DNA of 51,349 nucleotides from CAMAVH01 sp035714115 (lineage in GTDB: Bacteria > Pseudomonadota > Alphaproteobacteria > SMXQ01): NCBI GenBank assembly GCA_035714115.1, contig DASTMO010000049.1, positions 1 to 51,349 of the forward strand. Reading direction: 5' to 3'. The notes under the pieces are model-generated. The model made no database searches, was not told the DNA's origin, and saw only the letters and a list, made by a program, of their open reading frames with translations. The position numbers were made by a program, and so were the translations under genes. This document shows positions 1 to 9,440 of this stretch, in pieces. Every line of letters starts with the position of its first letter. The first letter of the stretch is position 1.

Positions 1-1623
<1,623 letters not shown>

Positions 1624-1680
1624 TATCGTCTCTTAGCGACGGACCTGCGATAGAGCAGGTTTAAATCTTGAACAATGTTT

Positions 1681-1705
1681 AACGCTCATTTACCGCCAGA
1701 GTTCC
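1681..1705 (-). promoter_or_regulatory. EcfG-type (general stress) promoter candidate for the hybrid kinase
   Basis: On the minus strand GGAAC (1705-1701) is followed by 16 bases and CGTT (1684-1681). This matches the alphaproteobacterial general-stress sigma factor consensus GGAAC-N16/17-CGTT. The predicted start of transcription near 1673 leaves a leader of about 50 bases before the kinase ATG. An inverted repeat ACCTGC/GCAGGT at 1643-1660 lies inside that leader. The match is exact, but short motifs can occur by chance. Confidence 0.55.
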
Positions 1706-1745
1706 AGAGCGAAGCCGGGTAAAACTATGCGCGTTTTGACTGTTT

Positions 1746-2771
1746 CTAGCCGTTTTTAACTGCTTGGCGCTTGATCGCCATGGCCAAAAGCTGCTGCAGC
1801 AGTTCGGGGTAGCTGACCCCATCGTGCAGCGCCGACTGGGCGAATTCCTGGCTCTCGGCGATCTCCGGGTTTGGGTTGGCCTCGAGAAAATAGGGCACGC
1901 CTTCGGCTGACAGGCGGAAATCGACGCGGGCATAGCCGTCGAGTTCGAGGATGCGGCAAATACGCTTGGCCGCACGGATGATGCTGGCGCGCAGCTCCGG
2001 CGACAAATCCTCGGCCGGCCCTTGCATGATCAGGCGCTTTTCCTGATAGTCGGGATCGTGCTTCACGCGTTCGGTGGCGATCGGGCGCTGGCCTTTGGCG
2101 AGGTTCTCGAAGCGCAATTCCCAGATCGGCAGCGCCTTGATGCGTTGATTGCCCATCACGCCGACATAGAGCTCGCGCCCTTCGATATATTGCTCGGCGA
2201 TGGCGTCGCTGCCGATGCGCTCGTGGATCAGCCGCACGCGTTCGGCGAGCTTCTCGTCGCTGTCGACGACCGACGCCTGGGCGATGCCGACGGAGGCGTC
2301 CTGGCTGACGCTTTTCACGATCAGCGGCAATTTGAGCTTGGGCGGGCGGCGCACGGCGCGGCCCTTCTTGAAGACGGCGAATTGCGGCGCCGGAATGCGG
2401 TGATAGCTGAGCAGCTTCTTTGACAGATCTTTGCCGCGCGCTAGCATCATGCCGCGCGGATTGCACCCAGTGTAGGGAATGCGCAAAAGCTCGAGATAGC
2501 TGGCGACGTTCTGGTCGTAAGCGGTGTCGCCGTGGAATTCCTCGAGCAGGTTGAACACCGCATGGGGATTCCACTCTTCGATGGCGTCGCGGATCGGCTT
2601 GAGCTCGTCCTGCACGCCGAGCGGGCGCACCTCATGGCCGGCTTTTCGCAGCGTGCTGACGACATCATATTCGGTCTTCCAGACGTAGCTTTCCTGCTCG
2701 CTGTAGCCTTTGATCGAATCCGGGGGGATCAAGTCCGGGTGCATGAGCACCAGGACGCGGAGCCGCTTCAT
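1746..2771 (-). CDS. ATP-grasp ligase, D-alanine-D-alanine ligase-like
   Basis: This 341-residue cytosolic protein has the ATP-grasp layout of D-Ala-D-Ala ligase relatives. It shows an N-terminal Rossmann-like part (RVLVLMHPDL), the PYTGCNP turn, a central lysine-rich nucleotide-binding region (LPLIVKSVSQDASVGI) and the metal-binding end YARVDFRL..FLEANPNPEI. Family members join a carboxylate to an amine using ATP; the substrates here cannot be told. The ATG at 2771 overlaps the stop codon of the upstream metallopeptidase gene (ATGA), so the two are translationally coupled. An in-frame ATG four codons earlier (2783) has a poorly spaced GGAGG. It is not placed like a cell-wall ddl gene (no mur or fts neighbours), so a role in a modified peptide or amino-acid conjugate is more likely. 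Confidence 0.88.
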   Translation of the reverse strand: MKRLRVLVLMHPDLIPPDSIKGYSEQESYVWKTEYDVVSTLRKAGHEVRPLGVQDELKPIRDAIEEWNPHAVFNLLEEFHGDTAYDQNVASYLELLRIPYTGCNPRGMMLARGKDLSKKLLSYHRIPAPQFAVFKKGRAVRRPPKLKLPLIVKSVSQDASVGIAQASVVDSDEKLAERVRLIHERIGSDAIAEQYIEGRELYVGVMGNQRIKALPIWELRFENLAKGQRPIATERVKHDPDYQEKRLIMQGPAEDLSPELRASIIRAAKRICRILELDGYARVDFRLSAEGVPYFLEANPNPEIAESQEFAQSALHDGVSYPELLQQLLAMAIKRQAVKNG

Positions 2772-3793
2772 AATGCGTACCATTGCCTCCGTGACGGCCT
2801 GTAGAGCGCGTGCACCGTCTGGGCCGTCACCATGACGGTGAGATCGTTGAGCAGTTTCTTCTGCGGGCCGGGCGCGCGCAGGTTCATCTCCCGGCAGCGC
2901 GCCATCATATCGTCCAGAATCGAATCAAGGGTTAACTGGTATTCGCCGGTCCATTTCGAGACGACAGGGCGGATATCGGCCCGGTGCTCGCGGATGAAGC
3001 TGGAGGCGGCCTTGGCGCGGGCGTGACGCGGCGAATTGGAGAAGACGCGCAGCAATTCCTTGTCGTAGGCCTTTGACGGATCGAGCAGATAGGTCGCCTG
3101 CTTCTTCTCGTAATGTTCCGCCAGGGTGCGGCGGATCGAGCTGGCCGGATCGACGATCAGCTTTTTGCGCAGGGTCGGGCGCTCGCTGGCGATCTCGGCC
3201 ATCAGCGCATCGACGAATTCGAGCTTCTTGAGCGCGCCCCAGCCTTCGTAGCGCTTGCGCCAGCCCGAGCGCGGCTTGAGCCAGACGGCGAAGGTCTCGG
3301 CGAAGTCTTCGTCGGGGTGGCTTTGGGCGTACCATAGGCGCAGGTTCTCGACGAAATTCTTGCTTGCCGGATTGGGCTTGTAATAGCTCGGGTACTTTTT
3401 CGATGCCGGTCCGAAGATCTGCTGCCAAGCGCGGCGGCGATGAAGCGCGTAGGCGGTGCGGATGGCATGGCCCGCTTCGTGCCGCAGGATCTGGAGGCAT
3501 TCGGCGCGGGTGCCGCCCTCGACGTCGATGATCTTCTTGCGCTCGAGGCGCATGAGGCGCGGATGTGCGAGGTAGAACGGAATGGCGATGCCCGGCGTGG
3601 TGTCCGGGCTGAACCATTCGTCGGAAATCCAGACATGGGGCTTGAAGAGGTTGAGGCCGCGCTCGGCGAGCTCTTCATGCAGTTCCGCGACGCAGTCCTC
3701 CAGCCACGTCCCCTCGACGGTGACTTTCAGATCTTTGATGCGCAATTGCAGCAGTTGGTTGTCGGGCAGGTGGGCCCAGGCAAACCGGCGCAT
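2768..3793 (-). CDS. Putative zinc-binding metallopeptidase (HEAGH)
   Basis: This 341-residue protein carries the zinc motif HEAGH at residues 105-109. A glutamate-rich segment DEDFAETFA (161-169) could give the third ligand, as in gluzincin-type putative metallopeptidases. There is no signal peptide, so it should be cytosolic. I start it at the ATG at 3793 (MRRFAWAHLP). A longer open frame reaches 3973, but that would include the terminator hairpin of the gene upstream and a low-complexity Arg-rich stretch. It overlaps the following ATP-grasp gene by four bases. The conserved-looking coupling of a peptidase and an ATP-grasp ligase suggests that one makes and the other cuts the same amide bond; that is inference. 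Confidence 0.82.
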   Translation of the reverse strand: MRRFAWAHLPDNQLLQLRIKDLKVTVEGTWLEDCVAELHEELAERGLNLFKPHVWISDEWFSPDTTPGIAIPFYLAHPRLMRLERKKIIDVEGGTRAECLQILRHEAGHAIRTAYALHRRRAWQQIFGPASKKYPSYYKPNPASKNFVENLRLWYAQSHPDEDFAETFAVWLKPRSGWRKRYEGWGALKKLEFVDALMAEIASERPTLRKKLIVDPASSIRRTLAEHYEKKQATYLLDPSKAYDKELLRVFSNSPRHARAKAASSFIREHRADIRPVVSKWTGEYQLTLDSILDDMMARCREMNLRAPGPQKKLLNDLTVMVTAQTVHALYRPSRRQWYAL

Positions 3794-3860
3794 GTGTCTA
3801 TCCGCGGCTGATGAACGTTTCGCCCAAAGTAACGGGCTTGCCGCCTTCAGAAAAGCGCAA

Positions 3861-3890
3861 ACGAAAAGGGCGCTCCGAAGAGCGCCCTTT
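3861..3890 (-). terminator. Rho-independent terminator with TTCG tetraloop
   Basis: Read on the minus strand, an 11-bp stem (3890-3880 with 3875-3865) closes a TTCG tetraloop and is followed by T residues. It sits 22 bases after the stop codon of the binding-protein gene at 3912-4994 and separates it from the metallopeptidase gene. Confidence 0.85.
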
Positions 3891-3911
3891 CTTTTGCGCT
3901 TTTGGCCGTTC

Positions 3912-4994
3912 TCAGTTGGCGGCGCGATCGGGCAGCACGGCCTTGACCTTGTCCTTGATCGACTGCGGCGCACCCATCACTTCGCCGACCAGCGCCTGCA
4001 GCACCTCGCCGTTCATCGGATTGATCTCGGCGCCGATCTTGGTGGCGTCGGCGATGAAATCCGGATCGGTCAGCGTGGTGTCGAACGCCTTGCGCAGCGC
4101 GGTGACGCGTTCGGCCGGAACGCCCGGCGTGGTGCCGATCGGGCGGCCGACGGCCAGCGCCTTGCTGATGAAGTCGAGCACCGCTTTGTCGTCGGCATTG
4201 TCGGCCAACTCGTTGAGCAGGGGCACGTTGGGCAGATCCTTTTCCTTGCGCACGCCGACCTGCACTAGGATCGAGATCTGCTTGTCGCGCACCAACTGCG
4301 GAGAGGCGGACATCAGCGCTGAATAGGGATTGCTGCCGAAGCCTTCCACTTCGCCGCGCTCCATCGCCAGCTTCACTTCGCTGCCGCTCTTGTAGCCGTC
4401 GATGATCTTGAACTTGGTGCCGAGCACCTTGTTGTAGACCGCGGGGATCCACGAAGAGGTGTCGCCCGCGCCGGTGGCGCCGAGCGTCGTCTCCTTCTTC
4501 TTGGCGTCGGCCATCGTCTTGGTCGGCGAGGTGTGCCAGACGTAGGTCAGCACGTTCGAATCTCCGATATTGCCGACCCAGCCGAAGCTGCGCAGGTCCG
4601 CCTTGAAGGTCGGCGTCAGGCCGAGCGACTGGTCCATCGGCAGCGCCTGGCCGATCATCGTCAGATGTGTGCCGTCTTTCGGCGCGATCTCGCCCATGTA
4701 ATTGGCGGCGGTGATGCCGCCGGCGCCCGGCATGTTCTGCGGCAGCATGGTCGGCTGGCCGGGGATGTGCTTGGTGATGTGGCGCGCCATCAGGCGCGAA
4801 TAGGTGTCGAAGCCGCCGCCGGGCGCCGAGCGGATGATGAATTTCATCTGCTTGCCCTTATAGAAGCTTTCGACCGATTGCTGCGCGGCGGCATCGCGCG
4901 CGCTAAGGCTGCCGGCCGCGAACGCGGCGACGGCGAGAGCGGGGGCGAGCAGGGACAAGCAGGCAGCTTGCAGCAGGGAAGGTTTGGCAGTCAC
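3912..4994 (-). CDS. Bug/TctC-type periplasmic solute-binding protein (copy 1)
   Basis: This 360-residue exported protein belongs to the tripartite-tricarboxylate-transporter receptor family (COG3181-like). Family members capture small carboxylates in the periplasm. The mature part opens with SVESFYKGKQMKFIIRSAPG and has the family signature PQNMPGAGGITAANY and the P-loop-like APKDGTHL. A GTG start at 4994 is chosen because AAGGAGA lies six bases before it and a hydrophobic signal peptide ending near DAAAQQ follows at once. The open frame to 5111 lacks both. It is a close paralogue of the gene at 6426-7496. No tctA or tctB membrane gene is in the window, so it is an orphan binding protein. 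It has its own upstream element at 5086-5118 and its own terminator. Confidence 0.92.
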   Translation of the reverse strand: MTAKPSLLQAACLSLLAPALAVAAFAAGSLSARDAAAQQSVESFYKGKQMKFIIRSAPGGGFDTYSRLMARHITKHIPGQPTMLPQNMPGAGGITAANYMGEIAPKDGTHLTMIGQALPMDQSLGLTPTFKADLRSFGWVGNIGDSNVLTYVWHTSPTKTMADAKKKETTLGATGAGDTSSWIPAVYNKVLGTKFKIIDGYKSGSEVKLAMERGEVEGFGSNPYSALMSASPQLVRDKQISILVQVGVRKEKDLPNVPLLNELADNADDKAVLDFISKALAVGRPIGTTPGVPAERVTALRKAFDTTLTDPDFIADATKIGAEINPMNGEVLQALVGEVMGAPQSIKDKVKAVLPDRAAN

Positions 4995-5085
4995 GTCGGT
5001 CTCCTTATGGCGGCGGCGGCGCTCAGGGCGATCATCGCCCGGCACGGCTTTTGGAAGTCTCCCGAGGGGCAGTGTGGCCCGAATC

Positions 5086-5118
5086 GGGATTTTTGCAAAA
5101 TATGCATGCACGTGCCAG
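5086..5118. promoter_or_regulatory. Conserved upstream element of binding protein copy 1
   Basis: The AT-rich stretch here (plus strand GGGATTTTTGCAAAATATGC, then ATGCACGTGCCAG) is matched by one at 7586-7619 before the paralogous binding protein, almost exactly 2500 bases away. Both have GGGA, an A/T run, TATGCA and TGTGCCAG or CGTGCCAG at the same spacing. It lies 92-124 bases before the GTG start. It probably holds the promoter and an operator; which factor binds is unknown. Confidence 0.5.
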
Positions 5119-5192
5119 AAACGGATCGTTTCGCGTCGCGGATCAGGCGGCGCAAAGCCCTGCGATCAGCGTCCTTCGCCGTACCGGCGCGA

Positions 5193-6344
5193 TCAGGCCT
5201 GCTTCTTCTTCGGGCAATGCGGGTAATAGTCGCACATCACGCAAGCCGCTCCTGCAGCTTCGAGATCGGCGAGGAAGTCGCAATGGATCTGCGGATCCTC
5301 GTCCTCGAAATCGACCTGATTGCCGCCGTCCTTGATGCTGGTGTAGCTCGCCGCCAGCTCGGAATTCTTGTTCTGCGGCTTGTAGGCCCAGTTGTTGCGA
5401 TGGATGGCGAGATAGCGCACGCGTTCGGCGCCGCTGTTGAAATGCTGATGGAACCATTGATCGGGCGGCACGACGATGGTGCCGGGCTTCCACTCGACCT
5501 TCATCGCCTCGGTCTTGCCCGGCTCCCACAACAGCGTGTAGCCCTTGCCATTGAGGATGATGAGATGCGCGCCCGGGCCGTGACGGTGCGACTTCTTGTA
5601 GGAGCCGACCGGAAATTCCGAGATATGCGCGCCGATCGACTGGCTGGCCAGATTGAACTTCAGGTTCGTGCTGTCCTTGCCGCGCATGCTGTAGTCGTAC
5701 AGCTTGATGCTGCGCGCGTCGGGCACGAAGTTGGTCGTCATGAACAGGCGACCCTGGATTTTGCCTTCGCCGCTGAAGAAATCGCCGCGCTCGCCGTCGA
5801 AGCGATCCCGGAACTCGTAGGGATTGTTGAAGATGTAATCGACCGAATGAAAGGTGTTCATCATCAGGCAGCAGTTGGTCACCGCGTAATAGCGCGCGCC
5901 TTCGATGCCGCTTGAATTGAAATGCTGGTAATGGGCGTTGAGCGGAATGGCGAACAGGCTGCCCGGACCCCATTCGAAGGTGTGCTTCTTGCCGCCCGGC
6001 TGCCAGATCGTCGTCGCGCCGTAGCCCTTCGTGACGTAGATCGTCTCTTCGTACATGTGGCGCTGCGGCTTGGTCTTGGCGCCCGGAGGAATCTCGCAGA
6101 CATAGCCGTCGTTCACGCCGCCGGTGCCTTCGAGAATGACGAAGGCCGCCGGCACGCCCTTCATCTCCCAATGTTCGAGCGGCAACTCGTTGACGTCGAC
6201 ATAGAAGCCGCGAACGATGGGAATGCCCTGGCTTTCGATCCAGGTTTTATAGGTGTCGATGCGGTCCGGCAGGATCAGCGGGTTTTTGTCGTTCTCGTCG
6301 GTCGCGCTTTGCGGCGCGACGGTCTCGACCTGCAGCGTGCTCAT
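5193..6344 (-). CDS. Bicupin protein with Cys-rich C-terminal tail
   Basis: This 383-residue protein has two cupin barrels. The C-terminal one shows the metal-binding pattern SHRHGPGAHLIILNGKGY followed by WFHQHFN; the N-terminal one (KPQRHMYEETIYVTKGYG) also keeps histidine and glutamate residues. The chain ends in AACVMCDYYPHCPKKKQA, a small cysteine cluster unusual for a cupin. Similar bicupins have been named ethanolamine-ammonia-lyase-activating proteins or simple dioxygenase-like cupins in databases, but nothing here proves either. The start at 6344 (MSTLQVE) follows GAGGA at good spacing; an ATG six codons earlier has no ribosome-binding site. It lies between two paralogous binding-protein genes on the same strand, so it may act on their ligand. 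Confidence 0.85.
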   Translation of the reverse strand: MSTLQVETVAPQSATDENDKNPLILPDRIDTYKTWIESQGIPIVRGFYVDVNELPLEHWEMKGVPAAFVILEGTGGVNDGYVCEIPPGAKTKPQRHMYEETIYVTKGYGATTIWQPGGKKHTFEWGPGSLFAIPLNAHYQHFNSSGIEGARYYAVTNCCLMMNTFHSVDYIFNNPYEFRDRFDGERGDFFSGEGKIQGRLFMTTNFVPDARSIKLYDYSMRGKDSTNLKFNLASQSIGAHISEFPVGSYKKSHRHGPGAHLIILNGKGYTLLWEPGKTEAMKVEWKPGTIVVPPDQWFHQHFNSGAERVRYLAIHRNNWAYKPQNKNSELAASYTSIKDGGNQVDFEDEDPQIHCDFLADLEAAGAACVMCDYYPHCPKKKQA

Positions 6345-6375
6345 GAAGTCCTCGTCAGGCATTACGCGAAGAAGA

Positions 6376-6404
6376 TGCGGGGTGTCCGCGCGGGACGCCC
6401 CGCA
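6376..6404 (-). terminator. Intercistronic hairpin between binding protein copy 2 and the bicupin
   Basis: A 12-bp stem with one G-T wobble (6404-6393 with 6387-6376) lies 22 bases after the stop of the 6426-7496 gene and 31 bases before the bicupin start. The following T-tract on the minus strand is weak (TCTTCTTC). It may be a leaky terminator or an mRNA-stabilising hairpin that lowers expression of the downstream gene. Confidence 0.5.
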
Positions 6405-6425
6405 CTCTGAAGTGGAAAGTCAGGC

Positions 6426-7496
6426 TCAGGTCGGCTCGCCGCGATCGGGCATCACGGCTTTCACCTTGTCCTTCAGCGCGGCGGGCGAACCCATCACGCT
6501 GTCGATCATGCCTTGCAGGGTGATGCCGTCGATCGGCTTGATCTCCGCGCCGGCTTTTTCGGCGGCGGCGAGGAAGACCGGATCCTTGATGGTGTCGAGG
6601 AAGGCCTTGCGCAGGGCGTCGAGGCGCTCCTTCGGCACGCCGGGCGTGGTGCCGATCGGACGGCCGACAGCCATGGCGGTGGAGATCCAGGTCAGGATCT
6701 CCTTGCCGTCCTGGTCGGTCGCCAGCTCGCTGAGCAGCGGCACGTCGGGCAGATCCTTTTCGCGGGCGACGCCGACCTGAGTCAGGATGTTGAGCTGCTT
6801 GTTCTTCACCAGTTCGGGCGAAGCGGCGGCGAGGGCCGCCCACGGATTGGCGGCATAGCCTTCCACTTCGCCGCGCTCCATCGCCAGCTTCACGTCCTGG
6901 CCGCTCTTATAGCCCTGGATCAGCTTGAACTTGGTGCCGAGCAACGTGTTGTAGATGATCGGCAGCCAGGTGGTGGCGCTGCCCGCGCCGGTGGCGCCGA
7001 GCGTCGTTTCGCGGCTTTTGGCGTCGGCCATCGTCTTGGTCGGCGAGGTGACGTAGGTGTAGCTGAGGATGTTCGAATCGCCGAGATTGCCGACCCAGCC
7101 GAAGGTGCGCAGGTCCGCCTTGAAGCTCGGCGTCAGGCCGAGCGCCTGGTCCATGGCCAGCGCCTGGCTGATCATCGTCAGATGCGTGCCGTCCTTCGGC
7201 GCGATCTCGCCCATGTAGTTGGCAGCGATGATGCCGCCGGCGCCGGGCATGTTCTGCGGGATGATGCTGGGCTGGCCGGGGATGTGGCGCACGATGTGCG
7301 AGGCGATCAGGCGCGAATAGAGGTCGTAGCCGCCGCCGCCCGCCGAGCGGATGACGAACTTCATCTGCTTGCCTTTATAAAACTCCTCGACCGATTGCGC
7401 CTGGACCGCGGAGGCGAGGGCGCCGGCGGCGAAGGCCGCGGCGATCAGCGAGGCACGTAACATGCGGGTATGGATGGCGGCTGACGGATAGGTCAC
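6426..7496 (-). CDS. Bug/TctC-type periplasmic solute-binding protein (copy 2)
   Basis: This 356-residue exported binding protein is a close paralogue of the one at 3912-4994. It shares VEEFYKGKQMKFVIRSAGGG, QNMPGAGGIIAANYMGEIAP and MAVGRPIGTTPGVPKER. A hydrophobic signal peptide ends near AVQAQS. The GTG start at 7496 is preceded by AAGGAGACATCC, the same arrangement as copy 1. Start codons of the two copies are 2502 bases apart, and their upstream elements match, so gene and promoter were duplicated as a unit. The bicupin gene follows downstream after a hairpin. It should feed a carboxylate to a TctAB-type permease encoded elsewhere. Confidence 0.92.
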   Translation of the reverse strand: MTYPSAAIHTRMLRASLIAAAFAAGALASAVQAQSVEEFYKGKQMKFVIRSAGGGGYDLYSRLIASHIVRHIPGQPSIIPQNMPGAGGIIAANYMGEIAPKDGTHLTMISQALAMDQALGLTPSFKADLRTFGWVGNLGDSNILSYTYVTSPTKTMADAKSRETTLGATGAGSATTWLPIIYNTLLGTKFKLIQGYKSGQDVKLAMERGEVEGYAANPWAALAAASPELVKNKQLNILTQVGVAREKDLPDVPLLSELATDQDGKEILTWISTAMAVGRPIGTTPGVPKERLDALRKAFLDTIKDPVFLAAAEKAGAEIKPIDGITLQGMIDSVMGSPAALKDKVKAVMPDRGEPT

Positions 7497-7585
7497 GGAT
7501 GTCTCCTTCTGTGCGTCGGCGGCGCGGCGCTCTGCGGCGCTCGGCTTCCGCCTGTTTCTTCCCGTGGATCACTGTGAAGCAAAAC

Positions 7586-7619
7586 GGGACTTTTTCAAAT
7601 TATGCAGAACATGTGCCAG
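7586..7619. promoter_or_regulatory. Conserved upstream element of binding protein copy 2
   Basis: This is the counterpart of 5086-5118: GGGACTTTTTCAAATTATGC, then AGAACATGTGCCAG. It is 90-123 bases before the GTG start. On the minus strand it includes TGGCAC-N5-CTGCA (7618-7603), which resembles a sigma-54 promoter. The paralogous copy breaks that spacing by one base, so a shared operator is more likely. Confidence 0.5.
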
Positions 7620-7761
7620 GAATGATTTTTGCGGGCGACGCTCGCATATGTGCATCAGCCGAAATGCCCGGGGCATAGCGCGAAATGCAGAGCCAATGCT
7701 TTGCTATCGAAGCGTGCTGGGCAAGATTGAGCTACAGTCGGCCCAACAGGGGAGGCGCTTC

Positions 7762-8160
7762 ATGTTGCGGCTACGCAAACTGGTCCATTTCACCATTCCG
7801 GTGACGGACCTCGATCGCGCCGAGGCGTTCTATACGGGCCTGCTCGGCTTTAAACGCGTGCGGCGCAGTGGGCATATGTGCTTCCTGCGCTGCGGCGACG
7901 ACTTGTTCGTGCTGACCCATTCGGAAAAGCCGGTCGATCCCAACCCGCCCGACCGGCACGAGATCCACACGGCCTTTCTTGCCGTCGGCGCCGAATATGA
8001 CGCCGCGCTCAAGACGCTCGGCGAAGCCGGCGTGCGGGTGTTCCTGGAAGAAGCGCGCGACCGCGGCACCTTCCAGGGTCGCAGCGCCTATTTCCACGAT
8101 CCCGACGGCAACGTCATCGAGATCATCGATCTCGCCAACGATCCCCTGGCCGACGCTTAA
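7762..8160 (+). CDS. VOC-superfamily (glyoxalase/extradiol dioxygenase fold) protein
   Basis: A single-module, 132-residue vicinal-oxygen-chelate protein. It has the paired beta-alpha-beta units LVHFTIPVTDLDRAEAFYTG and HEIHTAFLAVG, and ends in YFHDPDGNVIEIIDL. Likely metal ligands are the histidines in VHF and EIHTAF and the glutamate in NVIEI. The family includes glyoxalases, epimerases, fosfomycin-resistance enzymes and ring-cleaving dioxygenases; this short form cannot be assigned to one. I start at 7762 (MLRLRKLVHF), preceded by GGGGAGG. The frame is open from 7564, but the extra N-terminus is Cys/Arg-rich and unlike the family. It is convergent with the binding-protein gene at 8175-9197. 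Confidence 0.85.
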   Translation: MLRLRKLVHFTIPVTDLDRAEAFYTGLLGFKRVRRSGHMCFLRCGDDLFVLTHSEKPVDPNPPDRHEIHTAFLAVGAEYDAALKTLGEAGVRVFLEEARDRGTFQGRSAYFHDPDGNVIEIIDLANDPLADA

Positions 8161-8174
8161 TTATTCGGCCCCAA

Positions 8175-9197
8175 TCACTCAGCGAAGAACGCCTTGGCGC
8201 GTTCGCGCACTTCGGCCGGCGCGGTCAGCGTCGCATCGACCACGGCGGTCATCTCCTGCCAGCTGACCGGCGACAGGTCGATCTTCATCGCCTCGGTCTC
8301 TTTCAGGAACTCCGGATCGGTCAGCACCGCCTGGAAGGCGGCGCGCAGCGCGGCCAGGCGCGGCGCCGGCACGTTTGGCGTGGCGGTGAAAGGGTATCCG
8401 AGCTTGAGGCCGGCCAGCACGATGCCGACGATCTGCCTGTTGCCCGGATCGACAATCAGATCTTCCAGGTTCGGCACGCCGTTGAGATCGGCCGGCTTGA
8501 TGCCGCCGAAGGCGATGATGTTCACATCCTTATTGGCGAGCCAGTTGGGCTTGCTCGCTTTGACGCCCGACCAGGTATGGGCACGCCCGAACACCTCACC
8601 GCGCTCCACTGCCAGATCGAGCTGCGGCGAGCCGGGATAGCCTTCGATCACCTTGAATTTTGTGCCGACGAATTCGTTGATCATGCGCGGATAGCTCGAG
8701 CCGATGCCGCCGGTGCCGACGCCGCCGACGATGATCTCCTTCTTCTTTGCATCCTCGATCGTCATCACGCCTGTGGTCTTCCACAGCAGCAGTATTTCCA
8801 CCGTGTTGGAGATCGAGCCGATCCAGCCGAACTTGCTGGCGTCATACTGCACGCCATCGAGGCCGACGGCCTGGCGGCTCGGCAGCGTGTTCGACAGCAG
8901 GCCGATGTAGGTGCCGTCCTGCGGCGCGGCGCGATAGAGATAATTGGCCATCACTAGACCCGCCGCGCCGATCATGTTCTGCGGCACGACCGTCGGATTG
9001 CCCGGAATGTGCTTGCCGAGATGGCGCGCCACCAGGCGCATCTGCAGATCGTTGCCGCCGCCGGCGCTGAGGCCGACGAGCGAATGCACGGTCTTGCCTT
9101 TGTAGAAGGCGGCGACGTCTTGCGCGGCGGCGGAATCGGCGAAGCCGGCGCAAGCGGCGAGCGCGGCGAGACGGAACAGCGAGCGAATGAAGGTCAC
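8175..9197 (-). CDS. Bug/TctC-type periplasmic solute-binding protein (copy 3, divergent)
   Basis: This is a 340-residue exported binding protein of the same broad family as the two upstream copies but clearly more distant. It keeps DVAAFYKGKTVHSLVG, GGGNDLQMRLVARHLGKHIP, PQNMIGAAGLVMANYL and APQDGTYIG. The signal peptide ends near DSAAAQD. The start is a GTG at 9197, preceded by AAGGGGG. No permease genes are adjacent. It is divergent from the cupin gene at 9441, and the 243-base region between them contains a TGCA-N7-TGCA repeat and an exact TATAAT. Confidence 0.9.
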   Translation of the reverse strand: MTFIRSLFRLAALAACAGFADSAAAQDVAAFYKGKTVHSLVGLSAGGGNDLQMRLVARHLGKHIPGNPTVVPQNMIGAAGLVMANYLYRAAPQDGTYIGLLSNTLPSRQAVGLDGVQYDASKFGWIGSISNTVEILLLWKTTGVMTIEDAKKKEIIVGGVGTGGIGSSYPRMINEFVGTKFKVIEGYPGSPQLDLAVERGEVFGRAHTWSGVKASKPNWLANKDVNIIAFGGIKPADLNGVPNLEDLIVDPGNRQIVGIVLAGLKLGYPFTATPNVPAPRLAALRAAFQAVLTDPEFLKETEAMKIDLSPVSWQEMTAVVDATLTAPAEVRERAKAFFAE

Positions 9198-9302
9198 GGC
9201 AAATCCCCCTTGAGGCCTTATCTCTTATGAAACGAAAGTTCCGCCGGGCGGAATATCGTTAAGGCGCTGAACGATTGTCGCGCCTTTCGTTCAATCGGCG
9301 AA

Positions 9303-9317
9303 TGCAAAAAATATGCA
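9303..9317. promoter_or_regulatory. TGCA-N7-TGCA inverted repeat between divergent genes
   Basis: TGCAAAAAATATGCA lies between the binding protein (minus) and the cupin (plus). The same TGCAAAAxATATGCA core appears in the element at 5086-5118, and a related TTTGCAAATATTGC occurs before the MarR gene at 18848. This suggests one operator family. Confidence 0.4.
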
Positions 9318-9390
9318 ACGGGCCGGAGAAATACTCATGGTTCGCGTCCGGGCGAATTTGCCATGATGCGCAACGCATTCTGTGCTTTGT

Positions 9391-9396
9391 TATAAT
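9391..9396 (+). promoter_or_regulatory. -10 box (TATAAT) for the cupin-oxygenase operon
   Basis: An exact TATAAT lies 45 bases before the cupin start codon in otherwise GC-rich sequence. No good -35 box is found 16-18 bases upstream, so activation by a regulator is possible. Confidence 0.4.
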
Positions 9397-9440
9397 CTTA
9401 TGCCATTTGCGCGCATCGCCGCGCCGCATGGGAGGACGCC

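Noticed and set aside
1643..1660. Inverted repeat ACCTGC-N6-GCAGGT in the kinase leader as an operator
   Set aside because: Six-base arms in GC-rich DNA are common, and there is no second copy to support it.
3794..3973. 60-residue N-terminal extension of the zinc metallopeptidase
   Set aside because: It would be encoded across the terminator hairpin of the upstream gene and is Arg-rich low-complexity sequence.
7603..7618. Sigma-54-like promoter TGGCAC-N5-CTGCA on the minus strand before binding protein copy 2
   Set aside because: The paralogous element at 5086-5118 has GG-N9-GC instead of the required GG-N10-GC, and no sigma-54 activator gene is near. A shared operator explains the conservation better.
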